DNA of 64,000 bases from Pectobacterium brasiliense (GCF_016950255.1 NZ_JACGFN010000003.1:62001-126000), one strand, 5' to 3'. Numbered from the stretch's first letter, positions 10,158-19,302 are shown. The notes: generated by a model from the letters alone, not told the origin. Translations and numbers: made by a program.

Positions 10158-11089
10158 GCCGGCAGCCTGCGCCATCGGAGACTCCTTCCTCTTCGCCGTT
10201 ACAAGCTGATGTTGACGCGTTCCTGCGCTATCTGAAAGTAGAGCGTCAGCTAAGCCCGCTGACGCAGACCAGCTATTTGCGTCAACTGTCTGCGGTTATC
10301 ACGATACTCTCCGCGGCGGGTGTGGCTGACTGGCGCAATCTGGACGCCTCTGGCGTGCGTTCCGTGGTGTCCCGCAGTAAGCGCGATGGGCTGCATTCCA
10401 GTAGCCTGGCGCTCCGTTTATCGGCACTGCGCAGTTTTCTCGATTGGATGGTGTCACGCGGCGTGCTGGTGGCAAACCCTGCTAAAGGGGTCTCAGCACC
10501 GCGAGCCGGGCGTCCATTACCCAAGAATATGGATGTGGATGAGACGAATCGCCTGCTGGAGATCGATTTGGACGATCCCCTTGCGGTGCGCGACCGCACG
10601 ATGCTGGAAGTGATGTACGGCGCGGGGCTGCGTCTGGCTGAGCTGGTCGGCATGGATTATCAGCATATTGATTTGGCCAGCGGTGAAGTTTGGGTCATGG
10701 GGAAAGGCAGTAAAGAGCGCAAATTGCCGATAGGAAAAACGGCGGTAACCTGGCTAGAACGCTGGATGGCGCTGCGTGAGCTGTTTGGCCCACAGGATGA
10801 TGCCGTGTTTATCTCCAATCAGGGACGACGCATTTCGATGCGCAACGTGCAGAAGCGTTTTGCCGAATGGGGGATTAAGCAGGGCATCAATAGTCATGTT
10901 CATCCGCACAAGCTGCGTCACTCCTTTGCGACGCACATGCTGGAATCCAGCGGTGATTTACGCGCGGTACAAGAGCTGCTTGGCCACGCTAACCTGACCA
11001 CGACGCAGATTTACACCCATCTTGATTTTCAACATTTAGCCTCCGTGTACGATGCCGCGCATCCACGCGCCAAACGAGGGAAACCCTGA
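10154..11089 (+). CDS. xerC: XerC, site-specific tyrosine recombinase for chromosome dimer resolution
   Basis: XerC acts with XerD at dif during cell division, under FtsK control. The 311-residue protein has an N-terminal SAM-like DNA-binding domain (about 18-105) and a C-terminal catalytic domain with the full catalytic set: Arg160 (GAGLRLAEL), Lys184, His252 and Arg255 (HPHKLRHSF), His278 (LLGHANL) and nucleophile Tyr287 (TQIYTHLDF). It is 13 residues longer than E. coli XerC at the variable N-terminus ([10 protein letters not shown]). Start and stop overlap those of yigA and yigB, so it is part of the dapF operon and is not a mobile-element integrase. Confidence 0.97.
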   Translation: MSRQPAPSETPSSSPLQADVDAFLRYLKVERQLSPLTQTSYLRQLSAVITILSAAGVADWRNLDASGVRSVVSRSKRDGLHSSSLALRLSALRSFLDWMVSRGVLVANPAKGVSAPRAGRPLPKNMDVDETNRLLEIDLDDPLAVRDRTMLEVMYGAGLRLAELVGMDYQHIDLASGEVWVMGKGSKERKLPIGKTAVTWLERWMALRELFGPQDDAVFISNQGRRISMRNVQKRFAEWGIKQGINSHVHPHKLRHSFATHMLESSGDLRAVQELLGHANLTTTQIYTHLDFQHLASVYDAAHPRAKRGKP

Positions 11090-11805
11090 TGCATTTTTAC
11101 CGATCTCTTGGCCCGATCCGGGCGATCACGTTCGATCTGGATGACACGCTGTACGATAACGCGGACGTCATTCGGCGCACGGGGCAAGAGTCAATCCGCT
11201 TTCTGCAACAGTACCATCCGGCGCTTCGTGATTTTCAGGCGGATGACTTTCAGAACTTACGCCAGACCTTGCTGGAGCGCGAGCCGGACATCTATCACGA
11301 CGTGACTGAATGGCGTCGCCGTGCGGCTGAACTGGCGATGTTAGAGCGCGGCCTGAGCGCGGCAGAGGCTAAGGATGGCGCAAAAGCGGCAATGGAAAAC
11401 TTTGCCCACTGGCGCAGCCAGATTACGATTACCGAAGAAACGCACCAGACGTTAGCGGCATTAGCCGAGAAAGTGCCGCTGGCCGCCATCACCAACGGTA
11501 ACGCTGAGCCGCACCGCTTTGGCCTCGATCGCTATTTTTCGTTTATCCTGCGCGCAGGCCCGCATGGTCGCGCCAAGCCGTTTGACGACATGTATCATCT
11601 GGCGGCGCAAAAGCTCAATTTGCCTGTGCATGAGATTCTGCATGTCGGTGACGATCTCACGACCGATGTGGCGGGGTCGATCCGCTGCGGTATGCAGGCC
11701 TGCTGGATTAACCTGCGTGAAGGCAGCCTGACGCAGATTGGCGACGCCCGACTGCTGCCGCATATTGAAATTTCGCGGTTGGCATCGCTGTCGGCATTGC
11801 TATAA
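11089..11805 (+). CDS. yigB: YigB, HAD-superfamily phosphatase (5-amino-6-(5-phospho-D-ribitylamino)uracil / FMN phosphatase type)
   Basis: YigB is a HAD hydrolase that in E. coli dephosphorylates the riboflavin precursor and also FMN. The 238-residue protein has the nucleophile motif [10 protein letters not shown] (Asp16, Asp18), motif II in AITNGNAEP, and motif III/IV in [11 protein letters not shown] and [10 protein letters not shown]. Its ATG overlaps the xerC stop (TGATG), so it ends the dapF-yigA-xerC-yigB run. It is convergent with nothing; uvrD follows with its own promoter and LexA box. Confidence 0.94.
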   Translation: MHFYRSLGPIRAITFDLDDTLYDNADVIRRTGQESIRFLQQYHPALRDFQADDFQNLRQTLLEREPDIYHDVTEWRRRAAELAMLERGLSAAEAKDGAKAAMENFAHWRSQITITEETHQTLAALAEKVPLAAITNGNAEPHRFGLDRYFSFILRAGPHGRAKPFDDMYHLAAQKLNLPVHEILHVGDDLTTDVAGSIRCGMQACWINLREGSLTQIGDARLLPHIEISRLASLSALL

Positions 11806-11818
11806 TCACGGCATTAAT

Positions 11819-11834
11819 CTGTATAAATCACCAG
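11819..11834. promoter_or_regulatory. LexA (SOS) box upstream of uvrD
   Basis: The 16-mer has the form CTGT-N8-CCAG, with CTGTATAAATCACCAG. LexA consensus is CTGT-N8-ACAG, and the E. coli uvrD box also ends in CCAG. It lies 52 bases before the uvrD start, where the promoter should be, which indicates SOS induction of uvrD as in E. coli. Confidence 0.8.
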
Positions 11835-11885
11835 TGGAAACGCCCTTGTCGATGCGGTGTTTCCCTCACCGGATAACCCGTACCT

Positions 11886-14048
11886 ATGGACGTTTCTGAT
11901 CTGCTCGATGGCCTCAACGACAAACAGCGTGACGCGGTAGCCGCGCCGCGCAGCAATTTATTGGTGCTGGCGGGGGCAGGCAGCGGCAAAACGCGGGTAC
12001 TGGTTCATCGTATTGCCTGGCTCTTGTCCGTGGAAAACTGTTCGCCGTACTCCATCATGGCGGTGACGTTTACTAACAAAGCGGCGGCGGAGATGCGCCA
12101 CCGTATCGATCATCTGATCGGCACCAGCCAGGGCGGCATGTGGATTGGTACTTTCCACGGGCTGGCACACCGCCTGCTGCGTGCGCACCATATGGATGCC
12201 AATCTGCCGCAGGATTTCCAGATTCTGGACAGCGAAGATCAGCTGCGTCTGCTGAAGCGTCTGATTCGGGCTCTCAACCTGGATGAGAAACAGTGGCCGC
12301 CGCGTCAGGCGATGTGGTTCATCAATGGGAAGAAAGATGAAGGGCTGCGCCCGCAGCACATTGAAAGCTACGGCAACCCTATCGAACAAACGTGGCAGCG
12401 CGTGTATCAGGCCTATCAGGAAGCGTGCGATCGTGCCGGGCTGGTGGATTTCGCCGAGCTGCTACTGCGTGCGCACGAACTGTGGCTGAACAAGCCGCAT
12501 GTGCTGAACCACTATCGCGAACGTTTTACCAACATTTTGGTGGACGAATTCCAGGATACCAACCGCATTCAGTACGCCTGGATCCGTATGCTGGCGGGCG
12601 ACAGCGCCAAGGTGATGATCGTCGGGGATGACGATCAGTCGATTTACGGCTGGCGCGGGGCGCAGGTAGAAAACATTCAGCTGTTCCTGAAAGATTTCGC
12701 CGGTGCAGAAACGATCCGTCTGGAGCAGAACTATCGCTCGACCAGCAATATCCTGAAAGCGGCGAATGCGCTGATCGCGCATAACGGCGGGCGGCTTGGA
12801 AAAAACCTGTGGACCGATGGCGTAGAAGGCGAGCCTATCTCGCTGTATTGCGCGTTCAACGAATTGGATGAGGCGCGCTACGTCGTTAATCGGATTAAAA
12901 CCTGGCATGAAAATGGCGGTGCGCTGAAAGATAACGCCATTCTGTATCGGAGCAACGCCCAGTCTCGCGTACTGGAAGAGGCGCTATTGCAGCAGAGTAT
13001 GCCGTACCGCATCTACGGCGGCATGCGCTTCTTCGAACGTCAGGAAATTAAAGATGCACTGTCTTATCTGCGCCTGATCGCTAATCGTAACGATGATGCG
13101 GCGTTCGAGCGTGTGGTAAATACGCCGACGCGCGGCATTGGCGATCGCACGCTGGACGTGGTGCGTCAGACGGCGCGCGATCGTCAACTGACGCTGTGGC
13201 AATCCACGCGGGCGCTGTTGCAGGAAAAAGCGCTGGCTGGGCGGGCGGCGGCATCGCTGCAACGCTTTATCGAACTGATCGATGCATTGGCCTATGAAAC
13301 TTCTGAGCTGCCGCTGCATATTCAAACCGACCGGGCGATTAAGGATTCTGGCCTGTGGAGCATGTACGAACAGGAAAAAGGCGAGAAAGGGCAGGCGCGA
13401 GTAGAAAACCTGGAAGAACTGGTGACGGCAACGCGCCAGTTCAGCTATCAGGAAGAAGATCAGGATTTGATGCCGCTTCAGGCTTTCCTGTCGCATGCCG
13501 CGCTGGAAGCGGGCGAAGGTCAGGCTGACGCCAATCAGGATGCGGTTCAGCTTATGACGCTGCACTCAGCGAAAGGGCTGGAGTTCCCGCAGGTGTTTAT
13601 CGTCGGCATGGAAGAAGGGATGTTCCCTAGCCAGATGTCGTTGGATGAAGGCGGACGTCTGGAAGAAGAGCGTCGCCTGGCTTATGTCGGCGTCACACGC
13701 GCGATGGAAAAGTTGACGATAACCTACGCGGAATCCCGCCGTTTATACGGCAAAGAAGCCTATCACCGGCCTTCCCGGTTCGTCGGCGAGCTGCCGGAAG
13801 AGTGTGTTGAAGAAGTGCGGTTACGCGCCAGCGTCTCCCGTCCGGTTAATCATCAGCGCCTCGGCACACCGATAACGCAAAACGACAGCGGCTACAAATT
13901 AGGGCAGCGGGTTCGCCATGCGAAATTCGGCGAAGGTACGATCGTGAATCTGGAAGGCAGCGGCGATCACGCCCGCCTTCAGGTCGCGTTTCAAGGGCAA
14001 GGCATTAAATGGCTGGTCGCCGCTTATGCCAGACTGGAAACGGTGTGA
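11886..14048 (+). CDS. uvrD: DNA helicase II (UvrD)
   Basis: UvrD is the 3'-5' SF1 helicase of nucleotide excision and methyl-directed mismatch repair, and it also removes RecA filaments. The 720-residue length matches E. coli. Walker A AGSGKT lies at 31-36, Walker B is DEFQDTN, motif III is GDDDQSIYGWRGA, motif IV QNYRST, motif V TLHSAKGLEFP and motif VI VTRAMEKL. The C-terminal Tudor-like RNA-polymerase-binding tail is present (GQRVRHAKFGEGTIVNLEGSG). Its own promoter region carries a LexA box at 11819. A hairpin follows the stop. Confidence 0.98.
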   Translation: MDVSDLLDGLNDKQRDAVAAPRSNLLVLAGAGSGKTRVLVHRIAWLLSVENCSPYSIMAVTFTNKAAAEMRHRIDHLIGTSQGGMWIGTFHGLAHRLLRAHHMDANLPQDFQILDSEDQLRLLKRLIRALNLDEKQWPPRQAMWFINGKKDEGLRPQHIESYGNPIEQTWQRVYQAYQEACDRAGLVDFAELLLRAHELWLNKPHVLNHYRERFTNILVDEFQDTNRIQYAWIRMLAGDSAKVMIVGDDDQSIYGWRGAQVENIQLFLKDFAGAETIRLEQNYRSTSNILKAANALIAHNGGRLGKNLWTDGVEGEPISLYCAFNELDEARYVVNRIKTWHENGGALKDNAILYRSNAQSRVLEEALLQQSMPYRIYGGMRFFERQEIKDALSYLRLIANRNDDAAFERVVNTPTRGIGDRTLDVVRQTARDRQLTLWQSTRALLQEKALAGRAAASLQRFIELIDALAYETSELPLHIQTDRAIKDSGLWSMYEQEKGEKGQARVENLEELVTATRQFSYQEEDQDLMPLQAFLSHAALEAGEGQADANQDAVQLMTLHSAKGLEFPQVFIVGMEEGMFPSQMSLDEGGRLEEERRLAYVGVTRAMEKLTITYAESRRLYGKEAYHRPSRFVGELPEECVEEVRLRASVSRPVNHQRLGTPITQNDSGYKLGQRVRHAKFGEGTIVNLEGSGDHARLQVAFQGQGIKWLVAAYARLETV

Positions 14049-14072
14049 TCGTCACGATGCAGTTTGAAGTAT

Positions 14073-14110
14073 GACGGGGTTATATAACTTATAAAAACCC
14101 TGTCTTAGTC
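14073..14110 (+). terminator. Probable terminator after uvrD
   Basis: GACGGGGTT (14073-14081) pairs with AACCCTGTC (14096-14104) with one G-U pair, around an AT-rich 14-base loop. The following TTAGTCTTT is only a moderate U-tract, so termination strength is uncertain. Confidence 0.55.
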
Positions 14111-14192
14111 TTTATCGTCATTTTCGACAATGCTAGGTGACTTGCCGCGTATCCATGGATGTGTGGTATCACAATAAAAAAGGAGCATGCCC

Positions 14193-14939
14193 ATGACGCT
14201 AGACCAGATTGTTGCCGAGTTGCAGAAGAAAAAATGGGTCGATCTTACGCATACGATTACGGAGTCGATTCCTATTTTTAGCGCGTTTGAAGGTGTGTTG
14301 CAGCGTAAGACCTTATTCAACGTTGAAGATCACGGGTTCTATGCGCAGGCCGTGACGTTTGCAACGCAGACGGGAACGCATATTGATGCGCCGGGGCATT
14401 TTGTCGCGGGTAAGCGTTATCTGGATCGTATTGATAATAAAGAGCTATTGCTGCCGCTGGTGGTGCTCCACAAGCAAGACGCCGTCGCGAACGATCCCGA
14501 TTACCGCCTGTCGGTTGACGACATTCTGGCGTTTGAGCGTGAACACGGAGAAATCCCGTCAGGCAGCTTTGTCGCGTTTGCCAGCGGCTGGAGCACGCGC
14601 TGGCCTGATCTTGATGCCTTCGCCAATAAAGATGAAGAGGGCAACAGCCATACGCCTGGGTGGTCGCTTGAGGCGCTGACATTCCTGTTTGAAGAGCGCG
14701 GCATTAGCGCGGTTGGGCATGAAACGCTGGATACGGATTCCGCCGCGGATTTCCGTCGCAACAACGGGTTGATTGGCGAGTTCTTCGTGCTGAACCAAAA
14801 TGCCTGGCAGGTTGAGGTCCTGAATAACCTGCATCAGTTACCGTCTACCGGCGCTTATATTCACGTCAGCTACCCTAATTTCGCTGGTGCGCCCGGCTTC
14901 CCCGTCCGTGCTATCGCCTATTTACCAGACCACGCTTAA
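14193..14939 (+). CDS. Cyclase-family (kynurenine formamidase-like) metal-dependent hydrolase
   Basis: A 248-residue member of the cyclase/kynurenine formamidase-like family. The metal-binding signature is clear: TQTGTHIDAPGHF (residues about 59-70, with His63, Asp65 and His69), and a second block GISAVGHETLDTDSA near 170. Family members hydrolyse amides or act on polyketide-like and isatin-type substrates; the natural substrate here cannot be read from sequence. No signal peptide. ATG at 14193 is placed 7 bases after AGGAG; the ATG at 14187 lies too close to it. The gene stands alone between uvrD and corA with hairpins on both sides, and E. coli has no counterpart here, so it is probably a lineage-specific gain. 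Confidence 0.88.
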   Translation: MTLDQIVAELQKKKWVDLTHTITESIPIFSAFEGVLQRKTLFNVEDHGFYAQAVTFATQTGTHIDAPGHFVAGKRYLDRIDNKELLLPLVVLHKQDAVANDPDYRLSVDDILAFEREHGEIPSGSFVAFASGWSTRWPDLDAFANKDEEGNSHTPGWSLEALTFLFEERGISAVGHETLDTDSAADFRRNNGLIGEFFVLNQNAWQVEVLNNLHQLPSTGAYIHVSYPNFAGAPGFPVRAIAYLPDHA

Positions 14940-14947
14940 TCGATAAA

Positions 14948-14982
14948 CGCAGTTCTTTTTTACGCTGAGGACTGCGCTTTTT
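14948..14982 (+). terminator. Rho-independent terminator after the cyclase-family gene
   Basis: CGCAGTTC (14948-14955) pairs with GGACTGCG (14969-14976; one G-U pair), followed directly by CTTTTT. This isolates the hydrolase gene from the corA leader. Confidence 0.75.
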
Positions 14983-15126
14983 ACCCTTTTCCGCGCCAAA
15001 CTTATTGAATAAACCTTATCCATTTGACCAATCTTTTACAGCGTGTTTCAGCCGAGGTTTTAAAGTTGAAGTCTTTTTCATCTCGGCGTAACATGCGCGC
15101 ATCATTATTCTCGGAGGACTAACGCC

Positions 15127-15183
15127 TTGGACACACCCAGTCGATACTGGCTCACTAACCTGTTCATTAGGTACAACTTCTAA
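15127..15183 (+). CDS. corL: Short leader peptide ORF of corA (CorL-like), 18 codons
   Basis: GGAGG at 15113-15117 is followed 9 bases later by TTG, opening an 18-codon frame (MDTPSRYWLTNLFIRYNF) that ends in TAA at 15181-15183. The stop sits on the edge of a strong hairpin (15182-15209). In Salmonella the corA leader contains a short translated ORF, corL, whose translation controls Rho-dependent termination in response to magnesium. Position, Shine-Dalgarno quality and downstream hairpins all fit that arrangement. The start is not ATG and I cannot compare the peptide with a database, so the call rests on context and the good ribosome-binding site. Confidence 0.65.
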   Translation: MDTPSRYWLTNLFIRYNF

Positions 15184-15263
15184 GGCTATCTTCCTCTGCT
15201 GATAGCCTTCGTGGTTGTCAGCGACGCTGTTTTTGTCGCTACGAGTCAGATCCGTCGAACGGA
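15182..15263 (+). promoter_or_regulatory. Structured corA mRNA leader with three hairpins
   Basis: Three inverted repeats lie in a row between the leader ORF and corA. Hairpin 1 pairs AAGGCTATC (15182-15190) with GATAGCCTT (15201-15209), a perfect 9-base stem. Hairpin 2 pairs AGCGAC (15220-15225) with GTCGCT (15235-15240). Hairpin 3 pairs TCCGT (15251-15255) with ACGGA (15259-15263). The whole region 14983-15349 holds no other gene. The Salmonella corA leader is controlled by alternative hairpins coupled to corL translation, and these are the natural candidates for that here. Confidence 0.65.
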
Positions 15264-15349
15264 CTGAAACCTGCTGGTGACACCTCACCTTTGTTTCTGT
15301 GCTTCAATCGCGTTGTCCATCTCTGCTACTGAAAGGGGAGCTATGGCCC

Positions 15350-16300
15350 ATGCTGAGCGCATTTAAACTGGATAACTGCCGTTTATCTCGTCTGGAACTG
15401 GATGACTCCGATGATCTCACCACGTCAGTTTGGGTCGATTTGATCGAACCGGAAGACGATGAGCGTGAAAAAGTACAAAACGAACTGGGACAAAGCCTGG
15501 CAACCCGCCCGGAACTGGAAGACATTGAGGCGTCGGCACGTTTTTTTGAAGATGAAGACGGCCTGCACATTCACTCCTTTTTCTTTTTTGAAGATGCTGA
15601 CGATCACGCCGGTAACTCGACCGTGGCGTTTACTATTCGCGATGGTCGTCTGTACACTTTGCGTGAGCGTGAGCTGCCTGCATTCCGCCTGTATCGCATG
15701 CGTGCCCGTAACCAAACGCTGGTGGACGGCAATGCTTACGAACTGCTGCTCGACCTCTTTGAGACCAAAATTGAGCAACTGGCGGACGAGATCGAGAACA
15801 TCTACAGCGATCTGGAATCGCTGAGCCGCATCATTATGGAAGGGCGTCAGGGTGAAGAGTACGACGACGCGCTGTCTACGCTAGCGGAACTGGAAGACGT
15901 GGGCTGGAAAGTGCGCCTGTGTCTGATGGATACCCAACGCGCGTTGAACTTTCTGGTGCGTAAAGCCCGCTTGCCATCCGGTCAGCTTGAGCAGGCGCGC
16001 GAAATTTTACGCGATATCGAATCTCTGCTGCCGCACAACGAATCCCTGTTCCAGAAGGTTAACTTCCTGATGCAGGCGGCGATGGGCTTCATCAATATCG
16101 AGCAGAGCCGGATTATCAAGATCTTCTCGGTGGTTTCCGTGGTGTTCCTGCCGCCGACGCTGGTGGCATCCAGCTACGGGATGAACTTTGAGTTTATGCC
16201 CGAGTTGAGATGGTCGTTTGGCTATCCGGGTGCGATTGTGCTGATGATTCTCGCCGGACTGGCACCGTACCTCTATTTCAAACGTAAGAACTGGCTGTAA
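15350..16300 (+). CDS. corA: CorA magnesium/cobalt/nickel channel
   Basis: CorA is the main constitutive Mg2+ uptake channel of the inner membrane, a homopentamer. The protein is 316 residues, the same as E. coli. The long cytoplasmic N-terminal domain is acidic ([26 protein letters not shown] near residues 65-90); two C-terminal membrane helices flank the selectivity motif GMN (277-279), and the tail is the basic KRKNWL. A longer frame from 15299 exists; I use ATG at 15350 because MLSAFKLDN is the family start, with AAAGGGGAG 15 bases upstream. Expression is likely controlled by the 5' leader with a CorL-like ORF. In soft-rot bacteria CorA is reported to affect virulence and exoenzymes. Confidence 0.97.
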   Translation: MLSAFKLDNCRLSRLELDDSDDLTTSVWVDLIEPEDDEREKVQNELGQSLATRPELEDIEASARFFEDEDGLHIHSFFFFEDADDHAGNSTVAFTIRDGRLYTLRERELPAFRLYRMRARNQTLVDGNAYELLLDLFETKIEQLADEIENIYSDLESLSRIIMEGRQGEEYDDALSTLAELEDVGWKVRLCLMDTQRALNFLVRKARLPSGQLEQAREILRDIESLLPHNESLFQKVNFLMQAAMGFINIEQSRIIKIFSVVSVVFLPPTLVASSYGMNFEFMPELRWSFGYPGAIVLMILAGLAPYLYFKRKNWL

Positions 16301-16312
16301 GTTTTTACCGAT

Positions 16313-16341
16313 GCGCCTGATGGGGTTTAACCGTCAGGCGC
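16313..16341. terminator. Palindrome after corA, weak terminator candidate
   Basis: GCGCCTGA (16313-16320) pairs perfectly with TCAGGCGC (16334-16341), 12 bases after the corA stop. There is no U-tract on the corA strand, so it could stabilise the mRNA end rather than terminate. Confidence 0.4.
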
Positions 16342-16488
16342 GTTAAAACGCCTTTGTCTATACTTATCGTTCCCCGACTCACTCTTCCTGTTTATTCTTC
16401 CGCGTCTGTTCATTCTCCGGCCATCTTGTTTAGAATGGCGGACAGTCTTTCTGTTCTTACTTTCTATTACTAAAAACAGGTCGTGTGC

Positions 16489-17547
16489 ATGAAAGGGATG
16501 TCTCCTTGGATGCAATGGGGAATATTGCTGTCGGTTTCATTATCCCTTGGGTTTGGGCTACAGATTTACCACGTTCCCGCCGCGCTGTTGCTGGGGCCGA
16601 TGATGGTCGGCGTCGTCATGGGGTTAAACGGTGCGACGATTCGCATCCCGCCCGTCTGCTTTGCGGGCAGCAATGCCGTTCTGGGCTGTCTGGTCGCACA
16701 AAGCCTGTCATTTTCTATCCTGAAACCGCTGATGAGTGAATGGCCGCTGGTGCTGTTCATTCTGCTGGCGACGCTGGTTGCCAGCGGGCTATCTGGTTGG
16801 CTGCTGGTCAAATTTAGCGAACTGCCCGGCACGACCGGAACCTGGGGCGCATCGCCGGGCGGGGCATCTGCAATGGTCGCGATGGCCGGGGAGTTTGGCG
16901 CGGATGTGCGGCTGGTCGCCTTCATGCAATATTTACGCGTGCTGATGGTCACTGCGTCGGCGGCGTTTGTCGCGCGCCTGAGTTTGGGTGACGAAGCGGC
17001 AGAAAACAGCGCGATGCTGGTCTGGTTTCCCGCACTGGACTGGCGCTTTCTGGCGACGCTTTGCGTGGCGTTTGGCAGCGCCTGGCTGGGAAGACGCCTG
17101 CGCATTCCATCCGGGGCGCTGTTAGGGCCGATGATTATTGGCTCGATGCTGCATGCCAGCGGCACCTTGCATCTGCAAACCCCAGAATGGCTGCTGGCGC
17201 TGGCCTATGCCTTTATCGGCTGGAGCGTAGGTTTATGTTTCACCCGCCCGATCTTTTTGCTGGCGATCCGCACGCTGCCGCACATGATGGCGTCGATAGT
17301 CGGATTGATGTTGCTGTGCGGTGGAATGGCGTGGATGGTGACGAAAATGATGCCGGTGGATATGCTGACCGCCTTTCTGGCGACCAGCCCCGGCGGGCTG
17401 GATTCGATTGCGATTATTGCCGCAGGCAGTCGGGTCGATATGGCGTTTGTCATCGCCATGCAGACGCTGCGGCTGTTTTCGACGCTGCTGTTCAGCCCGA
17501 TCTTATCGCGCTTTATTTCCCGTCGTGTTGAGGCTGGGAAACTGTAG
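16489..17547 (+). CDS. AbrB-family (PF05145-type) polytopic membrane protein
   Basis: A 352-residue membrane protein with two repeated halves, each with the family pattern: VPAALLLGPMMVG (about 28-40) and RIPSGALLGPMIIGS (about 205-219), and TWGASPGGASAMVAMAGE paired with LATSPGGLDSIAIIAAGS. This internal duplication is the hallmark of the AbrB / ammonia-monooxygenase-annotated transporter-like family; AbrB in E. coli was linked to aidB regulation, and the biochemical role is unknown. ATG at 16489 lies 8 bases after AGG; GTG at 16483 is possible. Its 3' end overlaps that of convergent rarD by 35 bases. Confidence 0.85.
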   Translation: MKGMSPWMQWGILLSVSLSLGFGLQIYHVPAALLLGPMMVGVVMGLNGATIRIPPVCFAGSNAVLGCLVAQSLSFSILKPLMSEWPLVLFILLATLVASGLSGWLLVKFSELPGTTGTWGASPGGASAMVAMAGEFGADVRLVAFMQYLRVLMVTASAAFVARLSLGDEAAENSAMLVWFPALDWRFLATLCVAFGSAWLGRRLRIPSGALLGPMIIGSMLHASGTLHLQTPEWLLALAYAFIGWSVGLCFTRPIFLLAIRTLPHMMASIVGLMLLCGGMAWMVTKMMPVDMLTAFLATSPGGLDSIAIIAAGSRVDMAFVIAMQTLRLFSTLLFSPILSRFISRRVEAGKL

Positions 17548-18442
17548 CTGGCGTGCGGCGTAGCTTACGCTGCGTATAAAGCGCATCCAGAATAAACAGC
17601 GCCAGCGCACCCCAGATGAAGGCGAAAGTAATCAGTTTGTCGCTGCTGAATGTTTCACCGTAGAACACCACTGCCAGTATGAACATGATGGTAGGGCCGA
17701 GATACTGGAAGAAGCCGAGGGTTGACAGGCGCAGGCGCATCGCCGCGGCGGTGAAAAACAGCAGTGGCACCGTAGTGACGATACCCGCCGAGAGCAGCAG
17801 CAGGTTCAGCGACCAGGGATTGGCTGTCAGATGGCTACTTGGCGTGTCGGCAATAAAAAACAGATAAATGACCGCGACCGGCAGCAGCCACAGCGTTTCG
17901 ATCAGCATGCCAGTTTGCCCGTCGATACCAATCTTCTTACGCAGCAGACCGTACAACGCGAAGCTGAATGCCAGTCCGAGTGCGATAACCGGCAGCGATC
18001 CGAATGTCCACAGCTGAACCAGTACGCCAGTCACGGCGAGCAGCACGGCCAGCCATTGCAGACGGCGAAAGCGTTCGCCAAGGAAGATCATGCCCAGCAT
18101 GACGTTAACCAGCGGGTTGATGAAATACCCCAGGCTGGCTTCCAGCATGTGATGGTTGTTGACCGCCCAGATGTACAACAGCCAGTTCCCGCCGATAAGT
18201 ACCGCCGTTAATGCCAACAGAAACAGATGATTGACGTTACGGCAGGCAAGTTTCACCTGACGCCATTTCCGGCCGATGGTCAGCAGGATGAGCATAAAGA
18301 AGAATGACCAGATAATACGGTGCGTCAGTATTTCATTGGGTGGAACGTGCTCAAGCAGCTTGAAGTAAACGGGAGCAATTCCCCAAATAAAGTACGCACC
18401 GAGGGCGAAAAAGATCCCCTCACGGGTTTGTTGCGCGTTCAT
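17513..18442 (-). CDS. rarD: RarD, EamA-family permease
   Basis: RarD is a ten-helix inner-membrane protein of the drug/metabolite transporter (EamA) superfamily, named from a chloramphenicol-sensitivity link in Pseudomonas; the substrate is unknown. The 309-residue protein starts MNAQQTREGIFFALGAYFIWG and has the family features GIAPVYFKLLEHVPPNEILTHR and GYFINPLVNVMLGMIFLGER. It is convergent with the AbrB-family gene, sharing 35 bases at the 3' ends, and lies next to yigI as in E. coli. Confidence 0.94.
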   Translation of the reverse strand: MNAQQTREGIFFALGAYFIWGIAPVYFKLLEHVPPNEILTHRIIWSFFFMLILLTIGRKWRQVKLACRNVNHLFLLALTAVLIGGNWLLYIWAVNNHHMLEASLGYFINPLVNVMLGMIFLGERFRRLQWLAVLLAVTGVLVQLWTFGSLPVIALGLAFSFALYGLLRKKIGIDGQTGMLIETLWLLPVAVIYLFFIADTPSSHLTANPWSLNLLLLSAGIVTTVPLLFFTAAAMRLRLSTLGFFQYLGPTIMFILAVVFYGETFSSDKLITFAFIWGALALFILDALYTQRKLRRTPATVSQPQHDGK

Positions 18443-18544
18443 GGGTGACTCGATAAGGACGGCGGGAAAACACTAAGTCTACCCAAAACTGTGAGCGCTT
18501 TCACGTAAAGTGTTAATGACAATCCTGTTTGCCCACGAGAAAGG

Positions 18545-19033
18545 CTACCCGACAATATAGGTTGCGGTGGCACTGGCGAGATGTGAACCCCGTTCGTTAT
18601 GCAATTCGGCACGGGCGACGGCGATTTTATTGCCGCCGCGCAGCAGCGTGCTGGTAATAGTGAAGTGCTCGCCATAGCCCGGACGCAGATAATCTACCCG
18701 CATATCAATTGTTCCCATGCGGGCGAGGCGGTGGTGAAATTCCTGATCGCTGATCGTCTCATGGCGCAGCAGCGTGTTGCCGACGCAGACTAATCCGGCG
18801 GCAACGTCCAGCCCGGCAGCAATCACGCCGCCATGCAGGATTTTTTGTGCTGCATTGCCGATGAGCTTATCTTGCCGGGTGAACGTCAGGACGGCTTTGT
18901 CGGCTTCAAATTGCTGTAGTTCAAGGCCGAGTTCGATGTTGAATGGCATCTTGTAAATGAAAATCTCGCCAACAAGCTGGCGCACGGTATCTCTGGTTAA
19001 TGTGGTTCCCTGAAATGATGGTATGTCAGCCAT
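18545..19033 (-). CDS. yigI: YigI, hotdog-fold thioesterase family protein
   Basis: A 162-residue hotdog-fold protein of the YigI / PaaI-like thioesterase group; medium- or long-chain acyl-CoA is the likely substrate class. The signature [19 protein letters not shown] (about 76-94) contains the catalytic-region His-Gly-Gly, and [11 protein letters not shown] is the second conserved block. I use ATG at 19033 (MADIPSFQG); a frame from 19060 adds nine residues without support. Transcribed leftward like rarD and separated from it by about 100 bases; divergent from pldA. Confidence 0.92.
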   Translation of the reverse strand: MADIPSFQGTTLTRDTVRQLVGEIFIYKMPFNIELGLELQQFEADKAVLTFTRQDKLIGNAAQKILHGGVIAAGLDVAAGLVCVGNTLLRHETISDQEFHHRLARMGTIDMRVDYLRPGYGEHFTITSTLLRGGNKIAVARAELHNERGSHLASATATYIVG

Positions 19034-19222
19034 GGTTGTTTCCCGCTCAAATAAAAGCACTCGTCAAATGTAGTTAATTTGATACGTTTAGGTTGTGCAA
19101 GTGTTTATTTTATGCGCTGATTTTGTTTCTTTCCAGAAAAGGTAGAGAAACGGGAGAACGATAATTCAAACGTCGCTGAACTGTGTAGAATGGCGGGCTT
19201 GAGTGGGGAAGGCTTATCACTA

Positions 19223-19276
19223 TTTAGATAAATGAGTTTATTTAGATAAAAGATTTTATTTGGATAAAAGAATGCC
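19223..19276. repeat. Three tandem 18-bp AT-rich repeats upstream of pldA
   Basis: TTTAGATAAA starts at 19223 and 19241, and TTTGGATAAA at 19259, each followed by a related 8-base spacer, giving an exact 18-bp period over three units. The last unit runs into the pldA Shine-Dalgarno region. It lies in the yigI-pldA promoter interval and contains no gene. Confidence 0.8.
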
Positions 19277-19302
19277 GGAGAAAAACATGTCGGAGAAAAT
19301 GA

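Noticed and set aside
10154..11089. Tyrosine recombinase as a sign of a mobile element
   Set aside because: It is XerC by sequence and by its fixed operon position, not a phage or integron integrase; no attachment repeats were seen.
12984..13565. 193-codon open frame antisense to uvrD
   Set aside because: No family resemblance and fully inside a conserved gene; composition is that of a shadow.
15016..15288. 90-codon minus-strand frame over the corA leader
   Set aside because: It runs antisense through the hairpins and leader ORF, without a ribosome-binding site or family features.
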